Shown: positions 26,093 through 34,420 of the stretch, piece after piece
Position numbering within the stretch: position 1 is the first letter of the stretch
How the letters are laid out: every line of letters starts with the position of its first letter
Origin: Pseudomonadota bacterium
GTDB lineage: Bacteria > Myxococcota_A > Polyangia > Polyangiales > Polyangiaceae
NCBI GenBank assembly: GCA_023431345.1
Contig: JAEYWK010000186.1
Coordinates: forward strand, 184,744 to 248,743
Reading direction: 5' to 3'
Length of the DNA: 64,000 nucleotides
Position numbers and translations under genes: made by a program
The notes under the pieces: generated by a model
The model's input: the letters and a program-made list of their open reading frames with translations, nothing else
What the model was told of the DNA's origin: nothing
Databases searched by the model: none

Positions 26093-26551
26093 CTGACCAC
26101 GCAAGCGCTCCGGATTCAGATCTCCAAAATCCTGGAGATCTTGCCGCATCGCTATCCGTTCGTGATGGTGGACCGCGTGACAGAGATCGTCCCCGGCAAG
26201 ACGATCCGCGGCCACAAGATGGTGAGCTACAACGAGCCCTGGTGTCAGGGCCACTTTCCGGGACGGCCGATCCTGCCCGGCGTGCTGATCATCGAGAGCC
26301 TGGCGCAGATCGGCGGGATCTTGGCGTACGCTTCGGACCCGTTCGATACGCACCGGAGCCTGATGTATTTCCTGGGCATCGATAAGGCGAAGTTTCGTCG
26401 CACGGTGACGCCGGGCGACAAGCTCGACCTCATGGTCGAGGTGCTGCATCACCGCTCCAACGTCTGGAAGCTCCGCGGTGAAGCCACCGTCGACGGCACC
26501 CTGTGCGCCTCCGGCGAGCTGCTCGCCTCCATCGTCGACCGCGAGACGTGA
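26093..26551 (+). CDS. fabZ: 3-hydroxyacyl-ACP dehydratase FabZ (probable CTG start)
   Basis: About 152 residues. FabZ removes water from 3-hydroxyacyl-ACP in type II fatty acid synthesis. The hot-dog fold motifs are complete: ILPHRYPFVMVDRV, then GHFPGRPILPGVLIIESLAQ with the catalytic His and Glu. No ATG or GTG precedes the LPHRYPF block. A TTG at 26141 would remove the normal N-terminal helix, whereas a CTG at 26093 gives TTQALRIQISKILEILPHRYPF, the usual beginning, with GGGGG seven bases upstream. I therefore place the start there, tentatively. The gene directly follows skp and is followed by a convergent TPR gene. In Gram-negatives FabZ also balances lipid A supply. Confidence 0.93.
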   Translation: MTTQALRIQISKILEILPHRYPFVMVDRVTEIVPGKTIRGHKMVSYNEPWCQGHFPGRPILPGVLIIESLAQIGGILAYASDPFDTHRSLMYFLGIDKAKFRRTVTPGDKLDLMVEVLHHRSNVWKLRGEATVDGTLCASGELLASIVDRET

Positions 26552-26573
26552 CGTCGCGCCGCGACAGGTCGCG

Positions 26574-29294
26574 CTACTTGCTCTCGAACAGGTCGTCGAA
26601 CACGCGATCGAACTCGTCGTCGTTGACGGCTCGCGCGCTCGCGACCGCGACGGGCGCCGGTGACAGCAGGGCGATGCGCTCCGTGACGTCCCGATAGCCG
26701 GGATCGCGGCGCGCGATCTTCTGGAAGTAGTAAAGGGCGTCTTGGTTCTTGCCCTTCATCTCGTAGACGTTGCCGAGATCGTAGTAGAGGCTCATCTCTT
26801 GCTCGACCGTCTTCTGGGCGGCGGATAGCGCGCGCACGTAGGCTTCGGCGGCGCGGTCGAGCTGGTTCTGCTCCAGGTAGATCATGCCGATCATCGCGAA
26901 GCACATGCACTCCCGCGCTTGGTCCCGCGCCGCCGTCTCGAACTCGCCGACCGCGTCGGGCAAGAGCCCCATCTCTTTGTAGGCGACCCCCAAGTCGTAG
27001 TGGGTGGCGCTGTCGTTGTCGGCCACTTGGGCTTTGACGCCGGCCTTGAACTTCTCGAACACCTGATCGACGTCGATGTCTTGCGTCGACGAGAGCATCT
27101 GACGCGACTCGGCCGCGAAGCTCTCCGGGGCCAGCTCGAGCTGATCGAGCGCCTCGAGCGAGTGGTCGACGTCGTAGCTCTGGCTGGGTGCGTGATCGCT
27201 GAGCTGCGAACGCTCCTTCGTCTGGCTTTCGCCCGAGCTGGCCAGCTGGTGCTCGATCTCAGCCAGCCGCTCGAGCACCAGCTTGTGATTCGGAGTTCGC
27301 CCCAGCTGCTCGATCAGGATGGCCTTCGCGTCTTCGAACAGGCCGCGCGCAGCGAAGAACTCGGCCTCGTCGAGCACGTCTTCCAGGCCCTCGTAGTTGG
27401 GCTCGGGCGAAGCCCCAGCCGGGGGCGGGGGGATGAAGTCCTCGACGCTCGAGATCTCTTCTTCGTCTTCGTAGTGCGCGAGCTTGCTGACGTCGGTGTT
27501 GGGCTCGTTGTCGATGCCCAGCTCGTCATCCAGCTGCGAGGCGAGGGGGAAGCTCGGCAGCGGCTCGTCGGCGTTGCTGGGGCCGCCGAACGGATCATCG
27601 ATGGCGGACAGCCCTCGCCGGCCGACGCTGCGTCCGGGCTCGCTGTGCATGGCGTGCTCGACGTTGGCCTCCTCGAGATCGTACGAGGGCAAGGGCGCGT
27701 TGGGATCGAAGCTGTCGGGCTCGGAGCTAGCGTCGTCGTACGCCCGCCCCGCCGCCTCGTCCGCGTCCGGGCTCGAGCCGGTCGCGAGCTGCTCCCACAG
27801 CAAGAGCGCGTCGTGATTCTCCGGATCGACCTCGAGCACCTGCGATAGCAGCGCTTCGGCCTGCGCGGCGTCGCCGGCCTCGAGGTGCAGCTGAGCGACG
27901 TTGATCGTCTCTTGCTGAGCGGCCAGCTTCTCGCCTGCTTCCAGCAACACCTCGCGCAGCTTCTGGCGAATCTCCAGCGAGCGCGGGTCGATCTCGAGCG
28001 CGATGTGCAGCGCTTCGATCGCCTTGGGGTACAAGCGCAGCTTGCGGAACGACTCCGCGTCCACGATGGCCTTGCGCGCGTGTCCGTGCGTGTCGAACGA
28101 GCCCGCGTCGTTCAGCTCTTCGGCGGCCTCGATCTGATCGCCGACCACGACGACATCGGGCGTGCTGACCATGCGCGGCCGTGGGTCGCTCGGCAGCGGC
28201 ATGGCCTGCGCCGGCGCGACCTCGAGCTCGGCAGAGTCGTCGTCGAGCAGCTCGACCTCGGAGTCGAGCAGCGAGGCATGCGAAGACTCGACGGGCCGCA
28301 CCGACTGCCCGGCGGGCATGATGCTATCGAAGCCCGCCACCTGCTCGTCACTGGGCGCGACTTGACGCAAGTGGCCCAGGAGCTGCGTGTAGAGGTCCGT
28401 CTTGTTCTGCTCGCGCGCGAGGCGAGCCATTTCTTTGTAGACCTCGACCGCCTTCGCCTCTTGGCCGATGAGCGTGAAGGCTTGGGCGAGCAGCCCTAGC
28501 GTCTCGAGGTCCTTCGGATCTGCTTGGAAGCAGATCTGCAGCTTGGCCAGCGCCTGCATCCCGTCTTCGCGCGTGGCGCGGCCGAGGTACAGCTCGGCGG
28601 CCACGCGGGCAAAGCGGGCGTCGGGCCGGAAATGCAAGATGCGCTCGACCACCTTGAGGGCGTCGTCCGCGCGCTCGAGGTTGAGCAGCAGCTCGGCGGC
28701 TGTCCAGAACGACTCGATGGCTTCGTCGAGCGCTTGCACGCGGCAGCAGGCTTCGGCGAGGCGCAGGTGCGGGAGCGGATTGGCTTGATCCAGCTCCACC
28801 ATCTTGCGAAAGACTTCGATGGCGTCGCGATCGCGCCCGGCGCGCTGCTTTCGGGTGGCGACTTCATCCCACGCCGCGAGGGCGTCGCTGGTCAGACCGA
28901 GCTGGGTATAAATGTCGGCTAGCTTGGGTACGATGTGCCCGTAGCGATCGGCCAGATCCGGAGCGTGCTTCTTGATCAGCTCACGAATCTGCTTGTAGAC
29001 GGCGATGGCCTTGAGGGCGAAGCCCTGCTCGGCGTAAAATTGGCCGACGCGGTCGTAGGTCGCGATGGCCTCCGGGTACGCGGATAGGCGCGCTTGCAGA
29101 TCGCCAATCTTCAAAAGCGTGCGAGCGTCGTTCGGATCCTCCTGAACGATCCTCTGGTATTCCACGATCGCCCGGTCGTACTTCTTCTTCTCGATGTACT
29201 TCTGGGCGGCCTGGAGAATCTTCTCGCGGTCGATGGGCAAGGCTTCCGCTCGGATGGTGAGCGGGGCCGAAACCATCGGCCCGGCCGGAACCAT
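26574..29294 (-). CDS. Large TPR-repeat protein
   Basis: 906 residues. The N-terminal ~300 residues carry tetratricopeptide repeats, starting with KILQAAQKYIEKKKYDRAIVEYQ and QEDPNDARTLLKIGDLQARL, then AYPEAIATYDRVGQFYAEQG and so on. A long acidic, low-complexity middle (about 340-690) contains further single TPR units (ALHIALEIDPRSLEI; LLSQVLEVDPENHDALLLWE). The C-terminal ~170 residues resume TPRs (HYDLGVAYKEMGLLPDAVGEFE, YYDLGNVYEMKGKNQDALYYFQK). No signal peptide is clear, so it is probably cytoplasmic. Proteins of this build are common in myxobacteria as protein-protein scaffolds, some near motility genes. The exact start is uncertain: Met residues 1 and 8 are both possible. Convergent with fabZ. 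Confidence 0.85.
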   Translation of the reverse strand: MVPAGPMVSAPLTIRAEALPIDREKILQAAQKYIEKKKYDRAIVEYQRIVQEDPNDARTLLKIGDLQARLSAYPEAIATYDRVGQFYAEQGFALKAIAVYKQIRELIKKHAPDLADRYGHIVPKLADIYTQLGLTSDALAAWDEVATRKQRAGRDRDAIEVFRKMVELDQANPLPHLRLAEACCRVQALDEAIESFWTAAELLLNLERADDALKVVERILHFRPDARFARVAAELYLGRATREDGMQALAKLQICFQADPKDLETLGLLAQAFTLIGQEAKAVEVYKEMARLAREQNKTDLYTQLLGHLRQVAPSDEQVAGFDSIMPAGQSVRPVESSHASLLDSEVELLDDDSAELEVAPAQAMPLPSDPRPRMVSTPDVVVVGDQIEAAEELNDAGSFDTHGHARKAIVDAESFRKLRLYPKAIEALHIALEIDPRSLEIRQKLREVLLEAGEKLAAQQETINVAQLHLEAGDAAQAEALLSQVLEVDPENHDALLLWEQLATGSSPDADEAAGRAYDDASSEPDSFDPNAPLPSYDLEEANVEHAMHSEPGRSVGRRGLSAIDDPFGGPSNADEPLPSFPLASQLDDELGIDNEPNTDVSKLAHYEDEEEISSVEDFIPPPPAGASPEPNYEGLEDVLDEAEFFAARGLFEDAKAILIEQLGRTPNHKLVLERLAEIEHQLASSGESQTKERSQLSDHAPSQSYDVDHSLEALDQLELAPESFAAESRQMLSSTQDIDVDQVFEKFKAGVKAQVADNDSATHYDLGVAYKEMGLLPDAVGEFETAARDQARECMCFAMIGMIYLEQNQLDRAAEAYVRALSAAQKTVEQEMSLYYDLGNVYEMKGKNQDALYYFQKIARRDPGYRDVTERIALLSPAPVAVASARAVNDDEFDRVFDDLFESK

Positions 29295-29439
29295 CTGAGC
29301 GACAAATCCTACGAACTATCGCGGGGTTGGTCAAGGCGCCTTCCCGGTACGGCGAAGCGGGCACGGGGCGCCCGGCCGACCCAGGGATGGTCGCGCGGTC
29401 GCAGCCATCTTCCCCCACACCTGCTAGATTTGAGCCGAA

Positions 29440-30660
29440 GTGCTCACACTGGTCGACGTTGAGCGTGCACAGGCCCGGATAGCGGGGCAGGTACGACGGA
29501 CGCCGCTCAGCGAAAGCGCCGCCCTTTCGCGGCTCGCGGGCTGTCAGGTGCACCTGAAGCTCGAAAACCTTCAGTTCACGGGCTCCTTCAAGGAGCGAGG
29601 CGCGGCCAGCCGACTGCTGAGCTTGGCGGCGGAGGAGCGGGCGCGCGGCGTGATCACGGCCAGCGCCGGCAACCACGCGCAAGCGCTGGCGCTTCACGCA
29701 TACCGCTTGGGCATCGGGTGCAGCGTCGTCATGCCGGAGGCGACTCCGTTCGTGAAAGTGAGGGCCACCGAGAGCCACGGCGCTCGCGTGATACTGCACG
29801 GTTCAGGCTACGACGAAGCCGCCGAGCGAGCTGCGCAGCTCGCGTCCGAATCCGGGGCCGTCTACGTGCACCCGTTCGACGACCTGGAGGTGATGGCAGG
29901 CCAAGGCACCATCGCGCTCGAGCTACTGGAGCAGCTGCCAACCTGTGACGCCGTGATCGTTCCGGTGGGCGGGGGCGGGCTGATCGCCGGCATCGCGACC
30001 GTGCTGCGCGCGCGGGCGCCCCAGGTGCGGATCATCGGCGTCGAATCGCGCACCTTCCCCGGCATGCGTCGCGCGCTCGAGGCCGAGCCGCGCGCCTCTC
30101 TCGTCCCGCTACCGGGCGGCAAGACGATCGCCGACGGAATCGCGGTGCGGAACGTAGGGCGGCTCGCGCGCGAGGTCGTGGTCGCTCACGGCTTCGAGAT
30201 CGAGCTCGTCGACGAAGAAGAGATTGCCGAGGCCATCTTGCTGCTCTTGGAGCGCGAAAGAACCGTCGCCGAAGGTGCGGGCGCGGTGGGCATCGCTGCG
30301 CTCTTGCATCGCGACCTGGGACTGGCCGGCAAGCGCGTGGCGGTCGTGATCTCGGGGGGGAACATCGACGTGAACTTGATCTCTCGCGTGATCGAGCGCG
30401 GCATGGTGAAAAGTGGCCGGCTCTGTCGCCTCTCGATCACGGCGCGTGACGTGGTCGGCACCTTGCACGGCATCACGGGCGCGGTCGCGGAGGCGCGCGC
30501 CAACATCGTCAGCATCGAGCACGATCGCGCGTTCTCGGGCGTCGAGCTGGGACACACCCGCGTGGAGCTGGTGATCGAGACCCACGGGCCCGAGCACATC
30601 TCGCTCGTGGAGGCGGAGCTGACCCGCGCCGGTCTGGCGTTCCAGCGCGACGGCGGCTAG
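29440..30660 (+). CDS. Threonine ammonia-lyase (biodegradative/ACT type)
   Basis: 406 residues with a GTG start. It is a fold-type II PLP enzyme: the Schiff-base Lys51 lies in FTGSFKERGA and the phosphate-binding loop is GGGGLIAGI (about 176-184). It would convert L-threonine to 2-oxobutanoate and ammonia, feeding isoleucine or propionate pathways. After ~320 residues a short ACT domain follows (LCRLSITARDVVGTLHGITGAVAEARANIVSIEHD), giving amino-acid control. The single short ACT module and overall length match the IlvA/TdcB type of many bacteria, not the long double-ACT E. coli IlvA. A serine racemase or serine dehydratase activity cannot be excluded. The gene stands alone between a divergent TPR gene and tldD. 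Confidence 0.93.
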   Translation: MLTLVDVERAQARIAGQVRRTPLSESAALSRLAGCQVHLKLENLQFTGSFKERGAASRLLSLAAEERARGVITASAGNHAQALALHAYRLGIGCSVVMPEATPFVKVRATESHGARVILHGSGYDEAAERAAQLASESGAVYVHPFDDLEVMAGQGTIALELLEQLPTCDAVIVPVGGGGLIAGIATVLRARAPQVRIIGVESRTFPGMRRALEAEPRASLVPLPGGKTIADGIAVRNVGRLAREVVVAHGFEIELVDEEEIAEAILLLLERERTVAEGAGAVGIAALLHRDLGLAGKRVAVVISGGNIDVNLISRVIERGMVKSGRLCRLSITARDVVGTLHGITGAVAEARANIVSIEHDRAFSGVELGHTRVELVIETHGPEHISLVEAELTRAGLAFQRDGG

Positions 30661-30851
30661 CCGCGCGGCCCTGAGCGAGACGAGCTGCGCCGGCTCGACG
30701 TCGGGGTAGGAGCCCTCCGTGAGCTGGCCGGAAGGGTGGCCATGAGCGCCACGCGCGCCATCCGGGCCAAAGCCGGTTGCGCGAACGAAACGGCGCCCGA
30801 GCCAAAGCGCCCTCCCGGCTAGCCCCCTTGATTGCCCAGCCAAGGGGTACA

Positions 30852-32324
30852 ATGCTGTTCTTTGTGCAATCTCATTCAAGCGCCGCCGGAACGGGCACCT
30901 ACCGCGCGCCCTTCGCCGCCGGCGGTCCAGTCGCGATAGACGAACGCCTCTGCGAGCGGCTGCTCGAGGTGGCCCTCTCCAAAGGAGGCGACTACGCCGA
31001 CCTCTTTTTCGAGTACCGCGCTGGCGGTGGCCTCAGCTTCGAGGAGGGGATTCTGCGTAGCGCTTCGCGCGGGGTGAGCCTCGGACTCGGCGTGCGGGTG
31101 CAGAAGGGGGACGCCACCGGCTACGCCTACGTGGAGGACCTCGAGTTCGACGCCATGAAGCGCGCGGCCGAAACCGCCGCTCGCATCGCCGACGGCGGAA
31201 AAACGATCGCGCCGCTTCGGCTCGAGCGCCGTGACGTCGCTGACCGCTACCGACTCGAGCAGACGACGCTCGACGTGCCGGGCACCGAGAAGCGCGACCT
31301 GCTCGAGCGCGCCAGCAAGGCCGTGCTCGCCTTCGACTCGCGCATCATCAAGGCCTCCGCGTCGTTCTCCGAGGAAGTGCGCGAGATCCTGATCGCTACC
31401 AGCGACGGCCGCTTCGTGCGCGACTTTCAGCCCATGCTGCGCTTCGGCATCAGCGCCGTTGCCGAAAACGGAGGCAAGCGCGAGTCGGGCCGTAGCGGTG
31501 GTGGCGGCCGCATGACGCTGAGCTACTTCGCCGGTAAGTCTCCGGAAGATCACGCGCGCATCGCGGCCGAGCAGGCGCTCGTGCTGCTCGACGCCCGCCC
31601 GGCCCCTGCTGGCCAAATGGAGGTCGTGCTCGCGCCCGGCGACAGCGGCATCTTGCTGCACGAAGCCGTGGGCCACGGGCTCGAAGCCGACTTCAACCGC
31701 AAGAAAACCAGCAACTATACCGACCAAATCGGCCAGCTGGTGGCCAGCGAGCTGTGCACGGTGGTCGACGACGCCACGCTCCTCCAGAGCCGCGGCTCCA
31801 TCAACGTCGACGACGAGGGCCTGACGCCCGAGCGCTCGGTGCTGATCGAGAACGGGATCTTGCGCGGCTACATGCAAGACCGTCTCTCGTCGAGGCATTT
31901 CGGCGTCACCCCGACGGGTAACGGGCGCCGCGAGAGCTTCGCGGCGGCCCCGATGCCGCGCATGACCAACACGGTGCTGCTGGCCGGCCCGCACGACCCC
32001 GAAGAGATGCTTCGCGGCGTGAAACGCGGCATTTACGCGAAGACGTTCGGCGGTGGTCAGGTCGACATCTCGAACGGAGACTTCGTGTTCTCACTCACGG
32101 AGAGCTACCTGATCGAAGATGGAAAGCTGACCGCGCCGTTGAAAGGCGTGAATCTTATCGGCAACGGTCCGGAAACACTGCGCGATGTATCCCAGCTGGG
32201 TAACGATGTAGCTCTCTCCGACGGCAACTGGACATGCGGCAAAGACGGTCAAAGCGTCCCCGTCGGCGTGGGCTGCCCCACCATCAAAATTTCACGGATA
32301 ACCGTTGGCGGCACTGAAATCTGA
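30852..32324 (+). CDS. tldD: TldD-type metalloprotease subunit
   Basis: 490 residues from ATG 30852, which has AAGGGG just upstream. The zinc site HEAVGH is at 270-275, in the context LLHEAVGHGLEADFNRKK. TldD forms a heterodimer with TldE/PmbA that digests unfolded peptides and trims leader peptides of microcin-like RiPPs, for example microcin B17. No tldE is present in this window, so the partner must be elsewhere. Its last 20 bases overlap the next gene, a winged-helix regulator, in a TTG-start overlap. The family is clear from the N-terminal DYADLFFEYRAGGGLSFEEG stretch and the C-terminal VGCPTIKISRITVGGTE end. Confidence 0.96.
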   Translation: MLFFVQSHSSAAGTGTYRAPFAAGGPVAIDERLCERLLEVALSKGGDYADLFFEYRAGGGLSFEEGILRSASRGVSLGLGVRVQKGDATGYAYVEDLEFDAMKRAAETAARIADGGKTIAPLRLERRDVADRYRLEQTTLDVPGTEKRDLLERASKAVLAFDSRIIKASASFSEEVREILIATSDGRFVRDFQPMLRFGISAVAENGGKRESGRSGGGGRMTLSYFAGKSPEDHARIAAEQALVLLDARPAPAGQMEVVLAPGDSGILLHEAVGHGLEADFNRKKTSNYTDQIGQLVASELCTVVDDATLLQSRGSINVDDEGLTPERSVLIENGILRGYMQDRLSSRHFGVTPTGNGRRESFAAAPMPRMTNTVLLAGPHDPEEMLRGVKRGIYAKTFGGGQVDISNGDFVFSLTESYLIEDGKLTAPLKGVNLIGNGPETLRDVSQLGNDVALSDGNWTCGKDGQSVPVGVGCPTIKISRITVGGTEI

Positions 32325-33099
32325 GCATTCCCGAGCCAAGAGCTTCGTAGCGGTCATCGGTCACGGACCGATGCTCGAGCGTGAGGAGGGAGCTTCATCC
32401 ACGTTGCGCCAACTCGGCGCGACGGTAAGAACGCTCGACCTGTGGGACGACCCGGTCGAGCTCATTCAAGAAGAAGACGACGAGCTGGAGGTGCGCCCGC
32501 GCGCGCTCGTTTTCGAGGCGCTCGATCGCCCCGACCTGGCCGTCGCCGCCCTGAGAGCAGTCCGAAAGGAGCCCTATTTCGATAACGTCGGCGCGATCAT
32601 TGCCGTAACAGTCGGCCAAATCGCCCGCATCGACCCGTCGACCGGTTTCGATGATTTCGTGCTTCATCCGTACGTGCCCGAAGAGCTCTACGGGCGCATC
32701 CGGGCGCTCGAGTGGCGACGCAGCGAGTTCGCCACCGAGGAGCGACACAAGGTCGCCGGCATCGTGGTCGACAAGGCCGGTCACGAGGTGTTCGTGGACG
32801 GGCGGCCGATAGCGCTGACGGCCAAGGAGTTCGCGCTGCTGGCTTACCTGTGCGAGCGCCGCGGGAAGGTCCTCTCTCGTGAGCACTTGCTCGCGCGGGT
32901 GTGGGGCAACCGCTATGAAGGCGGCCCGCGCACGGTCGACATTCACGTGCGGCGCTTGCGGGCCAAGCTGGGCGACGCCCTGCCGCTCGAGACGCTACGT
33001 GGCTCGGGCTACAAGCTGCGTGCGCCGGATCACGATGAGAAGGCTGCGCGCGACGCCGAAGACCAAGAAGAGCAAGAAGAAGAGCTCGAAGAATCGTGA
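32305..33099 (+). CDS. OmpR-type winged-helix regulator with degenerate receiver
   Basis: 264 residues from a TTG at 32305; ATG 32371 would be an alternative but would cut into the first strand of the receiver. The N-terminal ~120 residues follow the receiver fold (VAVIGHGPMLEREEG, ALVFEALDRPDLAVAALRAV, FDDFVLHPYVPEELYGRIRAL) but lack the acidic pair, the phospho-acceptor Asp and the Lys. Residues ~150-240 are an intact OmpR/PhoB winged helix (PIALTAKEFALLAYLCERRGKVLSREHLLARVWG and RTVDIHVRRLRAKLG). The C-terminal tail is strongly acidic (Glu/Asp). It should bind DNA without ordinary phosphorylation. It overlaps tldD by 20 bases, so they are coupled. Confidence 0.85.
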   Translation: MAALKSEHSRAKSFVAVIGHGPMLEREEGASSTLRQLGATVRTLDLWDDPVELIQEEDDELEVRPRALVFEALDRPDLAVAALRAVRKEPYFDNVGAIIAVTVGQIARIDPSTGFDDFVLHPYVPEELYGRIRALEWRRSEFATEERHKVAGIVVDKAGHEVFVDGRPIALTAKEFALLAYLCERRGKVLSREHLLARVWGNRYEGGPRTVDIHVRRLRAKLGDALPLETLRGSGYKLRAPDHDEKAARDAEDQEEQEEELEES

Positions 33100-33234
33100 G
33101 GTCCGGGGCCGCGCTGCTCAGCGGAGCAGCGCGGCTATCTGGTCCAGAATCTCCTCTGCTTCTCGGCCGACCGACGTCCCCCCGTACGATGAATTGACCG
33201 CGCCGCGGACCTCGCCGAGATTGCGCACGCTGAC

Positions 33235-34320
33235 ATGAGTGACGTCATCCTCACGGTATCGGGCGTGATCGATCCGGACCAAGCGGCGGCCGCCGAGCGC
33301 GGAGAGCGGCCGCGCCCCGACTACGTCGAGATCGCGCGCGCCGTGGAGGCGCAGCTGCTCGACTACACGGCCGCGCGCCGGAGCTCGCGTCTGCTCGGGA
33401 GCTGCATCGAGAAGGTGGCGGGCAAGAACGCGCTGTTGGCCTGGGCTTGCTTCGCGCGACGGGCTGACGTCTCCACCATCGTCAGCGACGGCGAGCAAGT
33501 GGGCATTCCGCTCGCGTTGCTGCTCAAGTGGCTGGGCCGCGGTCCGCGCGCGGTGCGCCACGTCATGATTGGTCACGCGCTCGGCGCCAAGAAGAAGGCG
33601 GTGTTCTTCGAGTGGCTGGGCGCCCAAAGCCACGTCGATACGTTCTTGGTCTACGCCTCCGCGCAGAAGGAGCTCCTGGAGAGGCGCTTCGGCGTGCCAA
33701 GCGAGCGCGTGCGCGTGATCCCGTTCCAGGTCGACACGCGGTTCTATTCGCCCGAGGTCGCCGAGCGCGAGCCCAATGACGAGGTGCCCCCCGCCGCCGA
33801 CACGCCGCTGGTGTGCGCGATCGGCCTCGAGCGGCGCGACTACGCGACGCTGCTCAAGGCGGTGCGCGGCATGCCTCTGCGGCTCGTGATCACCGCGTCG
33901 AGCGCGTGGTCGAAGCAGGTGAGCTCGACGACCGGCGAGGCCATCCCTGACAACGTGATTGTGAAGAAATTCAGCTACGCCGGTCTGCGAAAGCTGTACC
34001 AAGCCTCTGCCTTCATGGTGATGCCACTGCAAGACGTGGACTTCGCGGCCGGGATCACCGCCATCTTGGAAGCGATGGCCATGAAGCGCGCGGTGGTCTG
34101 CTCCCGAGCGCCGGGCCAGACGGACCTCGTCGTCGACGGACAAACCGGCGTTTACGTGCCTGTCGGTGACGTCGAACGCATGCAGAGCGCGCTCAGGGAC
34201 CTCCTCGCGGACCCGGAGCGCGCGCGCGTCATGGGTGAGCGCGGAGCCGCGCTCGTTCAGGAGCGGGCGTCACTCGAGAAGTACGTCGAGGTGCTGAAGG
34301 CTGTGATTCGTCCTAGCTGA
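33235..34320 (+). CDS. GT4-type glycosyltransferase
   Basis: 361 residues. The C-terminal half has the GT-B/GT4 pattern: VIVKKFSYAGLRKLYQASAFMVMPL, then DFAAGITAILEAMAMKRAVVCSRAPGQTDLVVDGQTGVYVP, where the usual E-x7-E motif retains the second Glu. It would move an activated sugar to a lipid or polymer. No signal or membrane helix is seen. It ends 100 bases before the NRPS gene and could belong to that locus, or to a polymer pathway; the C-terminal residue set does not tell the sugar. The variable N-terminal half (GKNALLAWACFARRADVST, HVMIGHALGAKKKAVFFEWLG) supports a soluble enzyme at the membrane face. Confidence 0.88.
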   Translation: MSDVILTVSGVIDPDQAAAAERGERPRPDYVEIARAVEAQLLDYTAARRSSRLLGSCIEKVAGKNALLAWACFARRADVSTIVSDGEQVGIPLALLLKWLGRGPRAVRHVMIGHALGAKKKAVFFEWLGAQSHVDTFLVYASAQKELLERRFGVPSERVRVIPFQVDTRFYSPEVAEREPNDEVPPAADTPLVCAIGLERRDYATLLKAVRGMPLRLVITASSAWSKQVSSTTGEAIPDNVIVKKFSYAGLRKLYQASAFMVMPLQDVDFAAGITAILEAMAMKRAVVCSRAPGQTDLVVDGQTGVYVPVGDVERMQSALRDLLADPERARVMGERGAALVQERASLEKYVEVLKAVIRPS

Positions 34321-34420
34321 CGCGTGGCTTCCAAGGAGGCGCGCGCCGGGCTTGCGGCCCCCGTCGCGCTCCGCAGAGGTACTTTTCGCAGCAGGCGGGC
34401 TGTGTAAGGCTAGTCGTACA

